Below are positions 25,895-34,448 of a stretch of DNA of 64,000 bases, piece after piece. The notes under the pieces were generated by a model that saw only the letters and a program-made list of their open reading frames with translations, was not told the origin of the DNA and made no database searches. Position 1 is the stretch's first letter. Every line of letters starts with the position of its first letter. Source of the DNA: JAAUUJ01 sp964392245 (lineage in GTDB: Bacteria > Cyanobacteriota > Cyanobacteriia > Thermostichales > Thermostichaceae); NCBI GenBank assembly GCA_964392245.1, contig CAYMOX010000004.1:62001-126000 (forward strand), in the 5' to 3' direction. Both the position numbers and the translations under genes were made by a program.

Positions 25895-27115
25895 ATGAAA
25901 ATCCTGGTCCTCAATGCTGGTTCCAGCAGTCAAAAGAGCTGTCTGTATGATCTTGAGACTGATCCCGCCACCCTGAATCCCCGTCACCCTCTTTGGGAGG
26001 GAAAAATTGACTGGAGCTACCAGCAGGGGATGGCAGAAATCACCGTTAAGGGTCAGGGTGAAAAAGTGCAGCACTCTCAGCCTGCCCAATCACGACAGGA
26101 AGCCGTCAAGTCGATGCTCCAAACCCTGGTGCAGGGACCAACAGCGGTTCTGGAAAACCTAGATCAGATCGATGTGGTGGGTCACCGCGTGGTGCATGGG
26201 GGGCAATCCTACAGTCAACCCACCAGGGTAACCGAGGAGGTTAAGTCCACGATTGCCGATCTGGCCACTCTGGCCCCCGCCCACAATCCGGCCAATCTAG
26301 AAGGGATGGAGACAATTGAAAGTTTGTTACCCAAGGTGTCTCAGGTGGCCGTGTTTGACACCGCCTTTCACACTCATCTGCCCCTGGCAGCGGCTGTCTA
26401 TCCCGGCCCCTACCGCTGGTTTGAACAGGGGATCCGTCGCTATGGTTTTCACGGCATCAGTCATGAGTACTGTGCCCATCGAGCCGCCCAGATCCTGGGG
26501 CGGGAACTGCAGAGTTTGAAGCTGATCACCTGTCATCTGGGCAATGGTTGTTCCCTGACGGCAGTTCAGGGGGGGATCAGTATCCACACCAGCATGGGAT
26601 TTACCCCCCTGGAGGGCTTGATGATGGGCACCCGCTCCGGATCGGTGGATCCAGGGATTCTGATTCACCTGTTACGGGAAGAAGGGTTGACTGCGGCGGA
26701 TCTGGATACACTTCTGAATCGCCATTCGGGTCTGAAGGGCATTTCGGGTCAATCGGGGGATATGCGCTCGATTCTTGAGGCCCGCGCTGCAGGCGATGAA
26801 CGGGCCCATCTGGCGTTTGAGATCTACATTCACCGACTCCGCTGTGAAATGGGTGCCATGCTCACCAGTCTGGGGGGGCTGGATGCCCTGGTGTTTACGG
26901 GCGGGGTGGGGGAAAACGCAGCTCCAGTACGGGAGGCGGCCTGTGCAGCTTTTAACTTCCTGGGTTTGCAGCTGGATGCGGATCAGAATGCTCAATCGCC
27001 TCCGGATACCAACATTGCCCGCCCGGAGTCCAAAGTGGCGGCGATCATTGTGCGCGCTCAGGAAGACTGGGCCATTGCCCGAGCCTGCTGGACGCTAGCC
27101 CAAAAGCAAAACTAG
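25895..27115 (+). CDS. ackA: Acetate kinase
   Basis: 406 residues starting MKILVLNAGSSSQKSCLYDL, with the ASKHA-fold signatures VVHGGQSYSQP, FDTAFHTHLP, YRRYGFHGISH-type segment GIRRYGFHGISHEY, TCHLGNGCSLTAV, DTSMGFTPLEG-type HTSMGFTPLEGLMMGTRSGSVDP and FTGGVGENA. It interconverts acetyl phosphate and acetate with ATP. No phosphotransacetylase gene is adjacent. AGGAGAG is eight bases before the ATG. Its stop codon directly abuts the stop of the next, convergent gene with no base between. Confidence 0.96.
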   Translation: MKILVLNAGSSSQKSCLYDLETDPATLNPRHPLWEGKIDWSYQQGMAEITVKGQGEKVQHSQPAQSRQEAVKSMLQTLVQGPTAVLENLDQIDVVGHRVVHGGQSYSQPTRVTEEVKSTIADLATLAPAHNPANLEGMETIESLLPKVSQVAVFDTAFHTHLPLAAAVYPGPYRWFEQGIRRYGFHGISHEYCAHRAAQILGRELQSLKLITCHLGNGCSLTAVQGGISIHTSMGFTPLEGLMMGTRSGSVDPGILIHLLREEGLTAADLDTLLNRHSGLKGISGQSGDMRSILEARAAGDERAHLAFEIYIHRLRCEMGAMLTSLGGLDALVFTGGVGENAAPVREAACAAFNFLGLQLDADQNAQSPPDTNIARPESKVAAIIVRAQEDWAIARACWTLAQKQN

Positions 27116-28384
27116 CTAGTGGGGTCGGATCAAGACCACTGGCGTTTGTTCTGCCGAATTGCCTGCAGGATTGATTTTGAGGGCCTCGACCACCTGTTTC
27201 CGTGGGGTATCTGGGGTGGCAGCCAGAATGTTCACTTCCCCTAGATCATTGGCATCAACGATAGCAATGGCCAGCCCCGTGGCTTTCTGCAATGACTCCA
27301 CCAGCTGTTGCGGCTGCTTAGGACCGAGAACAATAAATTGATCATAGGGAGGAAGGGTGCCCGTTACATCATCAATCAGGGAGGCTTGCTCACCTGCGTA
27401 CCGATAAAACACCCCTGAGATGCCCAGAACTTTGGCCCCCGATCCCAGAAGAAAGGCCGCCAGAACCTGCTGAGCACTGGAGCTGTCGATTAAGGTTTGC
27501 AGTCCATAGGAACTGGAGAGACTGGTTTTGGAGGGGAAGAAATAGCAAAGCCGTCGGGCCAGCCAGCCGGGATGCACCGTGGTGGGATGGCGGAAGTTGC
27601 CCTGAACCACCGCCACCGCTGTTTCGGAAAGGGCCACCACATCCCCTGTCTGAGCAAAGGGTTTGACATAGCGGTTGATCACCGCAGCCAGATCATCACT
27701 GGGGGTGAGCAGATGGGTGGGAATGGGCAGAAAACTCACCTGCTCTCGCTGCTGCCATTGCGGATCCTCCAGGCGGTTGACCTCGCGCAGAGGAATGATC
27801 AGGTGGCTGGTTTTGGGGGTGCGTAACTGACGACCATACTGGATGTAATGCAGTTCCAACCAGCAGGATTGCAACCCCTCCAGAAGCTCCCCCTGCAGAT
27901 CGATGTCCACCTCCAGATGGGTCTGGCTTTGGGGGGCAAGGATGTAAGCCTGCCAATAGTTATCCTTTCGAGGCGGCAGGTCTGGGTGATCAGAGCGCAG
28001 AGCCAGCCGGGTGTGAATGGTGTCAATCGAGGCTCGACTGAGGAGATGCAGTTCCGGTTTGACCTGCGCCAGGGTCACCTCCAACAGTGGATTGTAGTTA
28101 TGGGCTACAAAGCGAGTACGAATGCGAAACTGCTCGGGGGATATCCGCTCTAAGGTCCAGGTGAGGGGTTGCACTTCCAGCTGATCTTGAGGACGACTGC
28201 GCAACCAGCTCAGCAAAGACAGAACCATCAGGCCAACCCCTGAGGCCAGACTCACTCCCGCACGCAGACGCAGATCCGGCTGCACCACCAGAGCTCCGCC
28301 TCCCCAGAGACTCATTCCCAGGCCGATCAAGACCAGGGCCTGAATTCCGCGGCTCATGGTGGCACGGTATTGATCTGCAGCCAT
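27116..28384 (-). CDS. CofE-like (F420-0:gamma-glutamyl ligase-like) membrane protein
   Basis: 422 residues from an ATG with GGAGGAG upstream. Two membrane helices (about 13-32 and 38-58) precede a soluble region of 150 residues without recognised domain and a C-terminal domain with GDVVALSETAVAVVQG, ASLIDDVTGTLPPYDQFIVLGP and AIVDANDLGEV, resembling the CofE ligase fold. Cyanobacterial homologues are commonly labelled F420-0:gamma-glutamyl ligase. Most cyanobacteria are not thought to make F420 by the full pathway, so the substrate is uncertain. Its stop abuts that of ackA. Confidence 0.7.
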   Translation of the reverse strand: MAADQYRATMSRGIQALVLIGLGMSLWGGGALVVQPDLRLRAGVSLASGVGLMVLSLLSWLRSRPQDQLEVQPLTWTLERISPEQFRIRTRFVAHNYNPLLEVTLAQVKPELHLLSRASIDTIHTRLALRSDHPDLPPRKDNYWQAYILAPQSQTHLEVDIDLQGELLEGLQSCWLELHYIQYGRQLRTPKTSHLIIPLREVNRLEDPQWQQREQVSFLPIPTHLLTPSDDLAAVINRYVKPFAQTGDVVALSETAVAVVQGNFRHPTTVHPGWLARRLCYFFPSKTSLSSSYGLQTLIDSSSAQQVLAAFLLGSGAKVLGISGVFYRYAGEQASLIDDVTGTLPPYDQFIVLGPKQPQQLVESLQKATGLAIAIVDANDLGEVNILAATPDTPRKQVVEALKINPAGNSAEQTPVVLIRPH

Positions 28385-28565
28385 CCCCTACTCCTCCCTG
28401 CATTTCATCAGACAACATAAAGCTGTGCTTAAGTCTCTCAGATTGTGGGTGCGGCTAACCCTACACTACAAAGATTGCTGCCCCAGGGGCATGGCTTGTT
28501 CCAGAGGCTAAGCTGGGATCAGGCAGTACCCCAAAATACACAACCGTTCTGGCTGGGAGGCAAGT

Positions 28566-28886
28566 ATGGCTCAGCGGCAACAGTTTAAAAGTTTCAACGA
28601 CATGATCCACAACAGTGCGACTCCGATTCTGGTGGACTTCTATGCGTCCTGGTGTGGTCCCTGTCGGATGATGGCCGGAATTCTGGATCAGGTCAAACAT
28701 CAGATGGGAGATAGTGTCTCTATCGTAAAAATTGATACTGAAAAGTATCCCTCGATTGCCTCGGAATGGCAGATCCATGCCCTTCCCACCCTGATCCTTT
28801 TCAATCAAGGCCAGATGGTAGAGCGGATTGAAGGTGTGGTGCGTGCCCATGACCTGGTCCAGCGACTCCAGCGTGTCAACGCCTGA
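28566..28886 (+). CDS. Thioredoxin
   Basis: 106 residues with the thioredoxin fold and active site WCGPCRMM at about residues 29-36, preceded by ILVDFYAS. The cis-Pro lies in HALPTLILFNQG. It is a soluble disulphide reductase. The sequence is of the m/x-like type rather than a membrane-anchored form. GGGAGG lies six bases before the ATG. A response regulator gene starts inside its last codons (GTG 28873), so redox and signalling genes are translationally coupled. Confidence 0.92.
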   Translation: MAQRQQFKSFNDMIHNSATPILVDFYASWCGPCRMMAGILDQVKHQMGDSVSIVKIDTEKYPSIASEWQIHALPTLILFNQGQMVERIEGVVRAHDLVQRLQRVNA

Positions 28887-29652
28887 CGAACGATCTCCCC
28901 ACATTCTTCTGGTCGAGGATGAGCCGGAACTGGTGACCCCTCTGCATCGGTTACTGCAGCAGCAGGGCTATCAGGTGGATGTTGCCTACGATGGAGATTC
29001 TGCCTGGAAGCAGTTAATTCTGGCGGATCCTGACTCGGGTGTCCGGCATCCCTTCGACTTGCTGGTGCTGGACTGGATGGTACCGGGGTATTCCGGCTAT
29101 CAGATCTGTCAGGCCTTACGAGCCAGGGGCGATCAGACGCCGATTCTATTTCTGACCGCTAAAGACACCGTGGATGATCGCGTGCTGGGGTTAGATGCTG
29201 GGGCGGATGATTATCTGGTTAAACCGTTTCAGTTACGAGAGCTGCTGGCACGGATCCGTGCTCTACTCCGACGTCCACCCCTTTGGAATGAAGGGTCTCT
29301 GGAGAATCCGGAGGTCGCCCCGTCCCTGCGGGTGGAGAAGCTGCTTCTGGATCCGCTGAACCAGTTGCTGTATCTGCAGGATCAGCCGATCAATCTTTCC
29401 GAGAAAGAAACCCAGTTGCTGCAGCTGTTCATGTCTCATCCCGGTCAATTGTTGACCCATGAGCAGATCATTACTCACCTCTGGCCTCAAGATAAACCCA
29501 GCAGCAATGTCTTGGCGGCCCAAATTCGATTGCTGCGCCGCAAGATTGAAGCCCACTCCCCCGCAGACCACTCACTCCCTCTCATCCGTACCGTTTATGG
29601 GAAGGGCTATCGTTTTTGTCCTGAGGCGGCCACCTGTGCTGGAGGCGAGTAA
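28873..29652 (+). CDS. OmpR/PhoB-family response regulator
   Basis: 259 residues from GTG 28873, overlapping the thioredoxin gene by 14 bp; an ATG at 28849 is a second choice. The receiver domain has HILLVEDEPEL, the phospho-acceptor Asp in LLVLDWMVPG, TAKD and DDYLVKPF with the conserved Lys. The winged-helix output domain spans about residues 155-250, ending in RTVYGKGYRF. It should bind DNA as a dimer when phosphorylated. No kinase gene is adjacent. The receiver resembles cyanobacterial ManR-like proteins but this assignment is weak. Confidence 0.9.
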   Translation: MSTPDERSPHILLVEDEPELVTPLHRLLQQQGYQVDVAYDGDSAWKQLILADPDSGVRHPFDLLVLDWMVPGYSGYQICQALRARGDQTPILFLTAKDTVDDRVLGLDAGADDYLVKPFQLRELLARIRALLRRPPLWNEGSLENPEVAPSLRVEKLLLDPLNQLLYLQDQPINLSEKETQLLQLFMSHPGQLLTHEQIITHLWPQDKPSSNVLAAQIRLLRRKIEAHSPADHSLPLIRTVYGKGYRFCPEAATCAGGE

Positions 29653-29664
29653 ATTTCTCTCAGC

Positions 29665-30435
29665 TCAAGTACCCATCAGTCCCACCAGGGTCGTAGAGCC
29701 CTCCGCATAGAGTTTTTTAGGAATCCGGCCCGAGCGATAGGAAAGCCGACCTGCCGCCACCCCCAGTTTCATTGCCTCTGCCATCTGCACCGGTTTTTGA
29801 GCCCGAGCCACGGCACTGTTGAGGAGTACCGCATCCGCCCCCAATTCCATGGCCAGGGCCGCATCGGCAGCTGTTCCCAGACCCGCATCGATGATCACCG
29901 GGATCTGACACTGCTCCCGAATAATCTGCAGATTGTAGGGATTGCGAATCCCCATGCCAGAGCCAATAGGAGCAGCCAGAGGCATGACTGCTGCACACCC
30001 CATATCCTCCAACTTTTTGCAGGTGATCGGATCGTCATTGCAATAGGGCAAGACCACAAATCCCCGTCTGATCAGCTCCGCAGCCGCAGGGAGCAAATGC
30101 TCAACATCGGGAAACAGCGTTTTCTCATCCCCGACCACCTCCAGCTTGATCCAGTTGGTTTCCAGGGCTTCGCGGGCCAGTTCTGCAGTTAAGATGGCGT
30201 CTTTGACGGTGTAGCACCCGGCGGTGTTGGGGAGGAGATGATACTGGCCTTTCAGGAGCTGGAGCAGGCTGGCTTTATGTCCTGAAGTATCCACCCGTCG
30301 GATGGCGACCGTCACCATTTCGGTGCCACTGGCCACAAGGGACTGAGCAAGGATGGACTGATTGGGATAGGAAGAGGTGCCCATGATCAGTCGGGACTGA
30401 AAGAAACGGTCATGGAGAATCAAAGGATCCAGCAT
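29665..30435 (-). CDS. thiG: Thiazole synthase
   Basis: 256 residues. TIM-barrel thiazole synthase with the catalytic Lys in ETNWIKLEVVGD, plus MVTVAIRRVD, FVVLPYCNDDP, GSGMGIRNP and DAVLLNSAVA. It joins the ThiS thiocarboxylate, dehydroglycine and deoxyxylulose 5-phosphate into the thiazole ring of thiamin. GGAGGT in the end of thiS is its Shine-Dalgarno. It is the last gene of thiO-thiS-thiG under the TPP riboswitch. Confidence 0.97.
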   Translation of the reverse strand: MLDPLILHDRFFQSRLIMGTSSYPNQSILAQSLVASGTEMVTVAIRRVDTSGHKASLLQLLKGQYHLLPNTAGCYTVKDAILTAELAREALETNWIKLEVVGDEKTLFPDVEHLLPAAAELIRRGFVVLPYCNDDPITCKKLEDMGCAAVMPLAAPIGSGMGIRNPYNLQIIREQCQIPVIIDAGLGTAADAALAMELGADAVLLNSAVARAQKPVQMAEAMKLGVAAGRLSYRSGRIPKKLYAEGSTTLVGLMGT

Positions 30436-30438
30436 GAT

Positions 30439-30657
30439 TTAACCTCCAGCAACAGCATGCACAATTTCCACCACATCGTTGGCCTGCAACGGGTAAGTTT
30501 CCCACTGCCGTCGAGGCACCACCTCCCCGTTGACTGCAATGGCGATTCCTGCCTGAGTGGGTTCGATATGGCAGTCCTGAAGCAGGGTGACTAGATCCTG
30601 GGGTATGGGTCTGGGTTGACCGTTCACTTGCAGATGGGGGGAATGGGATCCTGACAT
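30439..30657 (-). CDS. thiS: ThiS sulphur carrier protein
   Basis: 72 residues of ubiquitin-like fold. The essential C-terminal Gly-Gly is present (HAVAGG), and LQVNGQPRP, IAVNGEVVPRRQWE and ANDVVEIV match the family. The C-terminal glycine is thiocarboxylated by a ThiF/MoeB-type enzyme not found here, and the sulphur is given to ThiG. It lies 8 bp after thiO and 3 bp before thiG. Confidence 0.95.
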   Translation of the reverse strand: MSGSHSPHLQVNGQPRPIPQDLVTLLQDCHIEPTQAGIAIAVNGEVVPRRQWETYPLQANDVVEIVHAVAGG

Positions 30658-30665
30658 ACAAGGTC

Positions 30666-31817
30666 CTAAAGCGTGAGATCAGGATCGGGAGGTCCTGAGG
30701 TCTGAAATCGATCCAGAGTGAAGGCTTGACAAGCCGGGGGCAGACTTCCCGCCTCCAGCAACTGGGTGATGGCCTGAGCCAGCAAAGGGGCGAGCAGGAT
30801 CCCGTTCCGGTGATGGCCGGTGGCCAGATAGAGGCCTTTGAGGGGTGTCGCACCCAGAATGGGAGCATCATCAGGACTGCGAGGACGGAAGCCCACCTGT
30901 GTTTCCCGAATCGGCATGTCGTAGAGCCCTGGCAGGATTTCCCAGGCCTTTTGCAGCAGATCCAGCATTCCCCCAACGGTGAGGTCAGGATCATATCCCT
31001 TCTCTTCAACCGTGGCCCCAATTAACAGGCGACCATCGCGGCGTGGGATCAGGTAAACATCCTCTCCCCAGATCACATGCTCCGTCAAAATCTGCTGCGG
31101 GGGCATCTGCACCGTCAGGATCTGTCCTTTACAGGGGCGGATGGGCAGGTCTACATAGGGATTGAGATTGCGGATCAGATGGGGCCAGGCAGCAGTTGCC
31201 AGAACAATGGAGTCTGCAAACCACTCTTGATCTTGATGCCGTAGGCCGTAGATCTGATCAGCTTTGATCAGCAGGGCATCCACCAGACACTGTTCTTGCA
31301 GGATTCCTCCTGACTGGAGAAAGGCGGTCTTCAGGGCCTGCAAGAGCAAGCGGTTATCCACTTGGTGATCCTCGGGGCTATACAGGGCTCCGACGATTTG
31401 TCTGGAAAGAAAGGGTTCTCGCTGGCGCACCTCATACCCGGACAACCAGGTGAGATTCAGACCCAGACTTTGCTGATACTGATGGTGAGACTTCAGGCGT
31501 TCCTGCTCATCCCGATTGACGGCCACCAGCAGAGTGCCTTCGCGGCGATAGCCAATGGTAGTAGTGCTGGCCAGCTCCAGATCCTGGGCAAAAGTGGGCC
31601 ACATGCGTTGACTTTGCAACAGCAATTGGTGCAGGATTTCTTCCCCGGGCTCCGCCTCGGCTTGAGCCGCCAGCATCCCACCGGCAACCCCACTGGCTCC
31701 ACAGCCGATATGCTGCCGTTCAAACACTGTGGTGGCATGTCCACGGCGAGCCAACTGCCAGCCAATGGCAAGGCCGACAACTCCACCCCCCACGATGGCA
31801 ATTTGCGTATGGTTCAT
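30666..31817 (-). CDS. thiO: Glycine oxidase ThiO
   Basis: 383 residues starting MNHTQIAIVGGGVVGLAIGWQLARRG, an FAD-binding DAO-type Rossmann fold. Typical segments are GCGASGVAGGMLA, LATAAWPHL, VYLIPRRDGRLLIGAT and TGHHRNGILLAPL. It oxidises glycine to iminoglycine, the nitrogen donor for ThiG. In many cyanobacteria ThiO is fused to ThiG; here they are separate proteins. ATG 31817 is preferred over GTG 31841. The 155 nt leader carries a TPP riboswitch. Confidence 0.93.
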   Translation of the reverse strand: MNHTQIAIVGGGVVGLAIGWQLARRGHATTVFERQHIGCGASGVAGGMLAAQAEAEPGEEILHQLLLQSQRMWPTFAQDLELASTTTIGYRREGTLLVAVNRDEQERLKSHHQYQQSLGLNLTWLSGYEVRQREPFLSRQIVGALYSPEDHQVDNRLLLQALKTAFLQSGGILQEQCLVDALLIKADQIYGLRHQDQEWFADSIVLATAAWPHLIRNLNPYVDLPIRPCKGQILTVQMPPQQILTEHVIWGEDVYLIPRRDGRLLIGATVEEKGYDPDLTVGGMLDLLQKAWEILPGLYDMPIRETQVGFRPRSPDDAPILGATPLKGLYLATGHHRNGILLAPLLAQAITQLLEAGSLPPACQAFTLDRFQTSGPPDPDLTL

Positions 31818-31972
31818 TTCCCGATCACTTCTCAACTGCACTGCCCGCTGGCTGAAGATGAGCTTAGGGGTGGATCAATATACCCTGGTCTCGCTGCGGG
31901 TAGTCTGGAAAGGGCATGAGGTCATGCTCAAGCCCGAGCAGGCGATTGATTTGGAGAATGGGTAACATTGCT

Positions 31973-32053
31973 GAAGCTTCCCTACGATGGTGCTAACCCG
32001 TATCAGGTTCAAAGGGTGTGATCTCAGCCCCTATGATGGGCACCCCTAGCTGG
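31973..32053 (-). promoter_or_regulatory. TPP riboswitch (THI element) in the thiO leader
   Basis: Read on the minus strand the region shows the THI box in order: GCTAGGGGTGCCC, GGCTGAGATCACACCC, TTTGAACCTGATACGGGTTAG, CACCATCGTAGGGAAGC. AGCT at each end (32048-32051 and 31975-31978) closes P1. This is the pyrimidine-sensing and pyrophosphate-sensing three-way junction of TPP aptamers. It should repress thiO-thiS-thiG when TPP is abundant. No T-run terminator is seen in the 155 nt before thiO, so control is more likely at translation. Confidence 0.95.
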
Positions 32054-32088
32054 CTATTTATGGTAGCACGGGGAGTTCCATCCCGGCA

Positions 32089-34320
32089 TCAGGACACCGT
32101 TCGGACAGCGGCCTCGGCCCTCTCCACCAACTGCACATGGGTGCTGCGTGTGGGCTCATCCGCCTGGGGACGTCGCTGTAGGTAAGATCCATCCGGACGC
32201 AGATCCCAGCCCTGACGGTTATCCGCCAGCAGGATGGCCAGAATCTCCTGTAATTCTTTGATCAGGGTTGGATTTCGGACAGGTGTAATCACTTCCACGC
32301 GCCGATCCAGATTGCGGGTCATCCAATCCGCACTGCCCAGATAGATCTCTTCCTTGCCACCATTGTGGAAATAGAACACTCGCGAATGTTCTAACAGCCG
32401 CCCCACGACACTGAGCACCCGAATAGATTCACTTAATCCAGGCAACCCAGGTCGCAAACAGCACATCCCCCGCACAATCAGATCAATATCGACCCCAGCC
32501 CGACCCGCCTCGTAGAGCACCGCAATCATTTTGGGATCCACAAGCGAATTAACTTTGGCCACAATCCGGCCTTTCCCATGCTGTTGATGATGCTGGATCT
32601 CTCGCCGGATCATGCTTTCCATCCTGGAGCGGAGGGTCACGGGAGCAACTAGAAGATGCCGGAATTCCCGTTGCCGTGAATAACCTGTTAAGAGATTAAA
32701 AAGATTCGTGACATCGGTTCCCAGTTCTTCATCAGTGGTGAGCAGCCCCAGATCAGTGTAGAGGCGAGCTGTCTTGGGATTGTAATTGCCCGTACCGATA
32801 TGCACATAGCGGCGCAAGTGGTTGCCCTCTTTACGCACCACCATGGCCAGTTTGCAGTGGATTTTCAACCCAGGGAGGCCATAGGCCACGTGAACCCCGG
32901 CTCGCTCCAACTTTTTGGCCCAGAGAATATTGTTTTCCTCATCAAAGCGCGCCTTTAATTCCACCAGCACGGCCACCTGTTTGCCATTTTCGGCAGCATT
33001 GATTAGGGCCGAAACAACGGGTGAGTCACCAGAAGTGCGGTAGAGGGTTTGTTTGATGGTCAACACCTGCGGATCAGCGGCAGCTTCCTCTAAAAAGCGC
33101 AGAACACTGGTGGAGAAAGACTCATAGGGATGGTGAAGCAGAATATCTCCTTCCTGAATAATGGAAAAAATGTCCTGCTCTTCCTCATTGCTATAGGTGG
33201 GCCGCAGGCGAGGATGACTGCAAAAGGTCCAGGGGGGATCCTTCAACTGCGGTAGAGGTAGATCGGTTAACTCCATCAGATCTCGCAAGTTCAGGAGACC
33301 AGGGATGGTGTAAACATGTTGGCTGCTGAGACGCAATTCCGCCTGCAATCGTTGACGAATATCACTGGGGGCGTGGCTGCTGATTTCCATGCGTACCACC
33401 GAACCAAACCGCCGTTTGCGCAGTTCTTCCTGCATGGCAGAGAGAAGATCATCCGCCTCCTCCTCCTGCAGTTCAATATCGGCATCGCGTGTAATGCGGA
33501 AGGGATAATACTCCAGGATCTTCATGCCCACAAAGAGTGATTCCAGGTTGTGGGCAATGATCTGCTCCAGAGGGACAAATTCCAGAGCCTCCCCCAAACG
33601 CACAAAGCGAGGTAGCACACCTGCGGGGACCTTCACTCGCGCAAAGTGCTCCACCTGAGTTTCCGAATCCTGGACCACCACCGCCAGGTTAAGGCTGAGG
33701 TTGGAAATGTGGGGAAAGGGATGGGCGGGATCCACCGCCAGAGGGGTGAGGACAGGGAACACCTGGCTGTCAAAGTACTCCTTCAACAGTTGCCGTTGTT
33801 CAGGGTCGAGATCTGGGTAATCCAGGATCCGCACCCCATGCTGGGCCAGAGTAGGACGAATCAGTTGTTCATAACAGGCATGATGCTGCTGCATCAGGGG
33901 GTGGAGATGGTCATAGATCAACTGCAGTTGTTGGGCAGGCGTCAACCCATCAGGAGTTAGAATTTTAACCCCAGCCTCGTTTTGACGATTGATCACCGCC
34001 ACCCGCACCATGAAAAATTCGTCGAGGTTGCTGGCAAAGATCGATAGAAACTTCAACCGTTCCAGCAAAGGAGTGCGATCATCCAGGGCCTCATGAAAAA
34101 CCCGCGCATTGAACTGGAGGAGACTCAGTTCACGATTGAAATAATGCTCAGGGGCGGCATACCCTGCCTGGACACTGGGGCTGGGATGATCCGGGGGTAG
34201 GGTGGAAAGCAGAGGCTGAAGTTTACCCTGAAGCAGGGGGATCGCCTCCAGTGTATGGGAATCTCCCCCCATGTAGGTTGGCAGGACATCGGGTGCAGAA
34301 GACACAGGGGAGTTAGCCAT
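32089..34320 (-). CDS. ppk: Polyphosphate kinase 1
   Basis: 743 residues. PPK1 landmarks are FNRELSLLQFNARV, LKFLSIFASNLDEFFMVRV, HPYESFSTSVLRFLEEAA, IKQTLYRTSGDSPVV, ENGKQVAVLVELKARFDEENN and VHIGTGNYNPKTARLYTDLGL with the catalytic His of the PLD-like fold. It makes polyphosphate from ATP at the membrane. The N-terminal 45 residues are an unconserved extension. Its 3' end is only 36 bp from the TPP riboswitch, so the thi promoter must sit in or next to the ppk stop. Confidence 0.96.
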   Translation of the reverse strand: MANSPVSSAPDVLPTYMGGDSHTLEAIPLLQGKLQPLLSTLPPDHPSPSVQAGYAAPEHYFNRELSLLQFNARVFHEALDDRTPLLERLKFLSIFASNLDEFFMVRVAVINRQNEAGVKILTPDGLTPAQQLQLIYDHLHPLMQQHHACYEQLIRPTLAQHGVRILDYPDLDPEQRQLLKEYFDSQVFPVLTPLAVDPAHPFPHISNLSLNLAVVVQDSETQVEHFARVKVPAGVLPRFVRLGEALEFVPLEQIIAHNLESLFVGMKILEYYPFRITRDADIELQEEEADDLLSAMQEELRKRRFGSVVRMEISSHAPSDIRQRLQAELRLSSQHVYTIPGLLNLRDLMELTDLPLPQLKDPPWTFCSHPRLRPTYSNEEEQDIFSIIQEGDILLHHPYESFSTSVLRFLEEAAADPQVLTIKQTLYRTSGDSPVVSALINAAENGKQVAVLVELKARFDEENNILWAKKLERAGVHVAYGLPGLKIHCKLAMVVRKEGNHLRRYVHIGTGNYNPKTARLYTDLGLLTTDEELGTDVTNLFNLLTGYSRQREFRHLLVAPVTLRSRMESMIRREIQHHQQHGKGRIVAKVNSLVDPKMIAVLYEAGRAGVDIDLIVRGMCCLRPGLPGLSESIRVLSVVGRLLEHSRVFYFHNGGKEEIYLGSADWMTRNLDRRVEVITPVRNPTLIKELQEILAILLADNRQGWDLRPDGSYLQRRPQADEPTRSTHVQLVERAEAAVRTVS

Positions 34321-34448
34321 GGGATAACCGCAGTTCAGGGCAGAATAGCCTCAATGCTCAGCCCGATCCTACCCCAGGACCTGTAAGTTGGTGTATCCCT
34401 TTCCGCTTCTACAGCAATATCAGAGGAAGAGACCCAGGGTTAGGGTCC

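Noticed and set aside
27116..28384. Genuine coenzyme F420 ligase
   Set aside because: The CofE-like part lies after two membrane helices and a long unrelated domain, and no other F420 gene is present, so only the fold-level label is kept.
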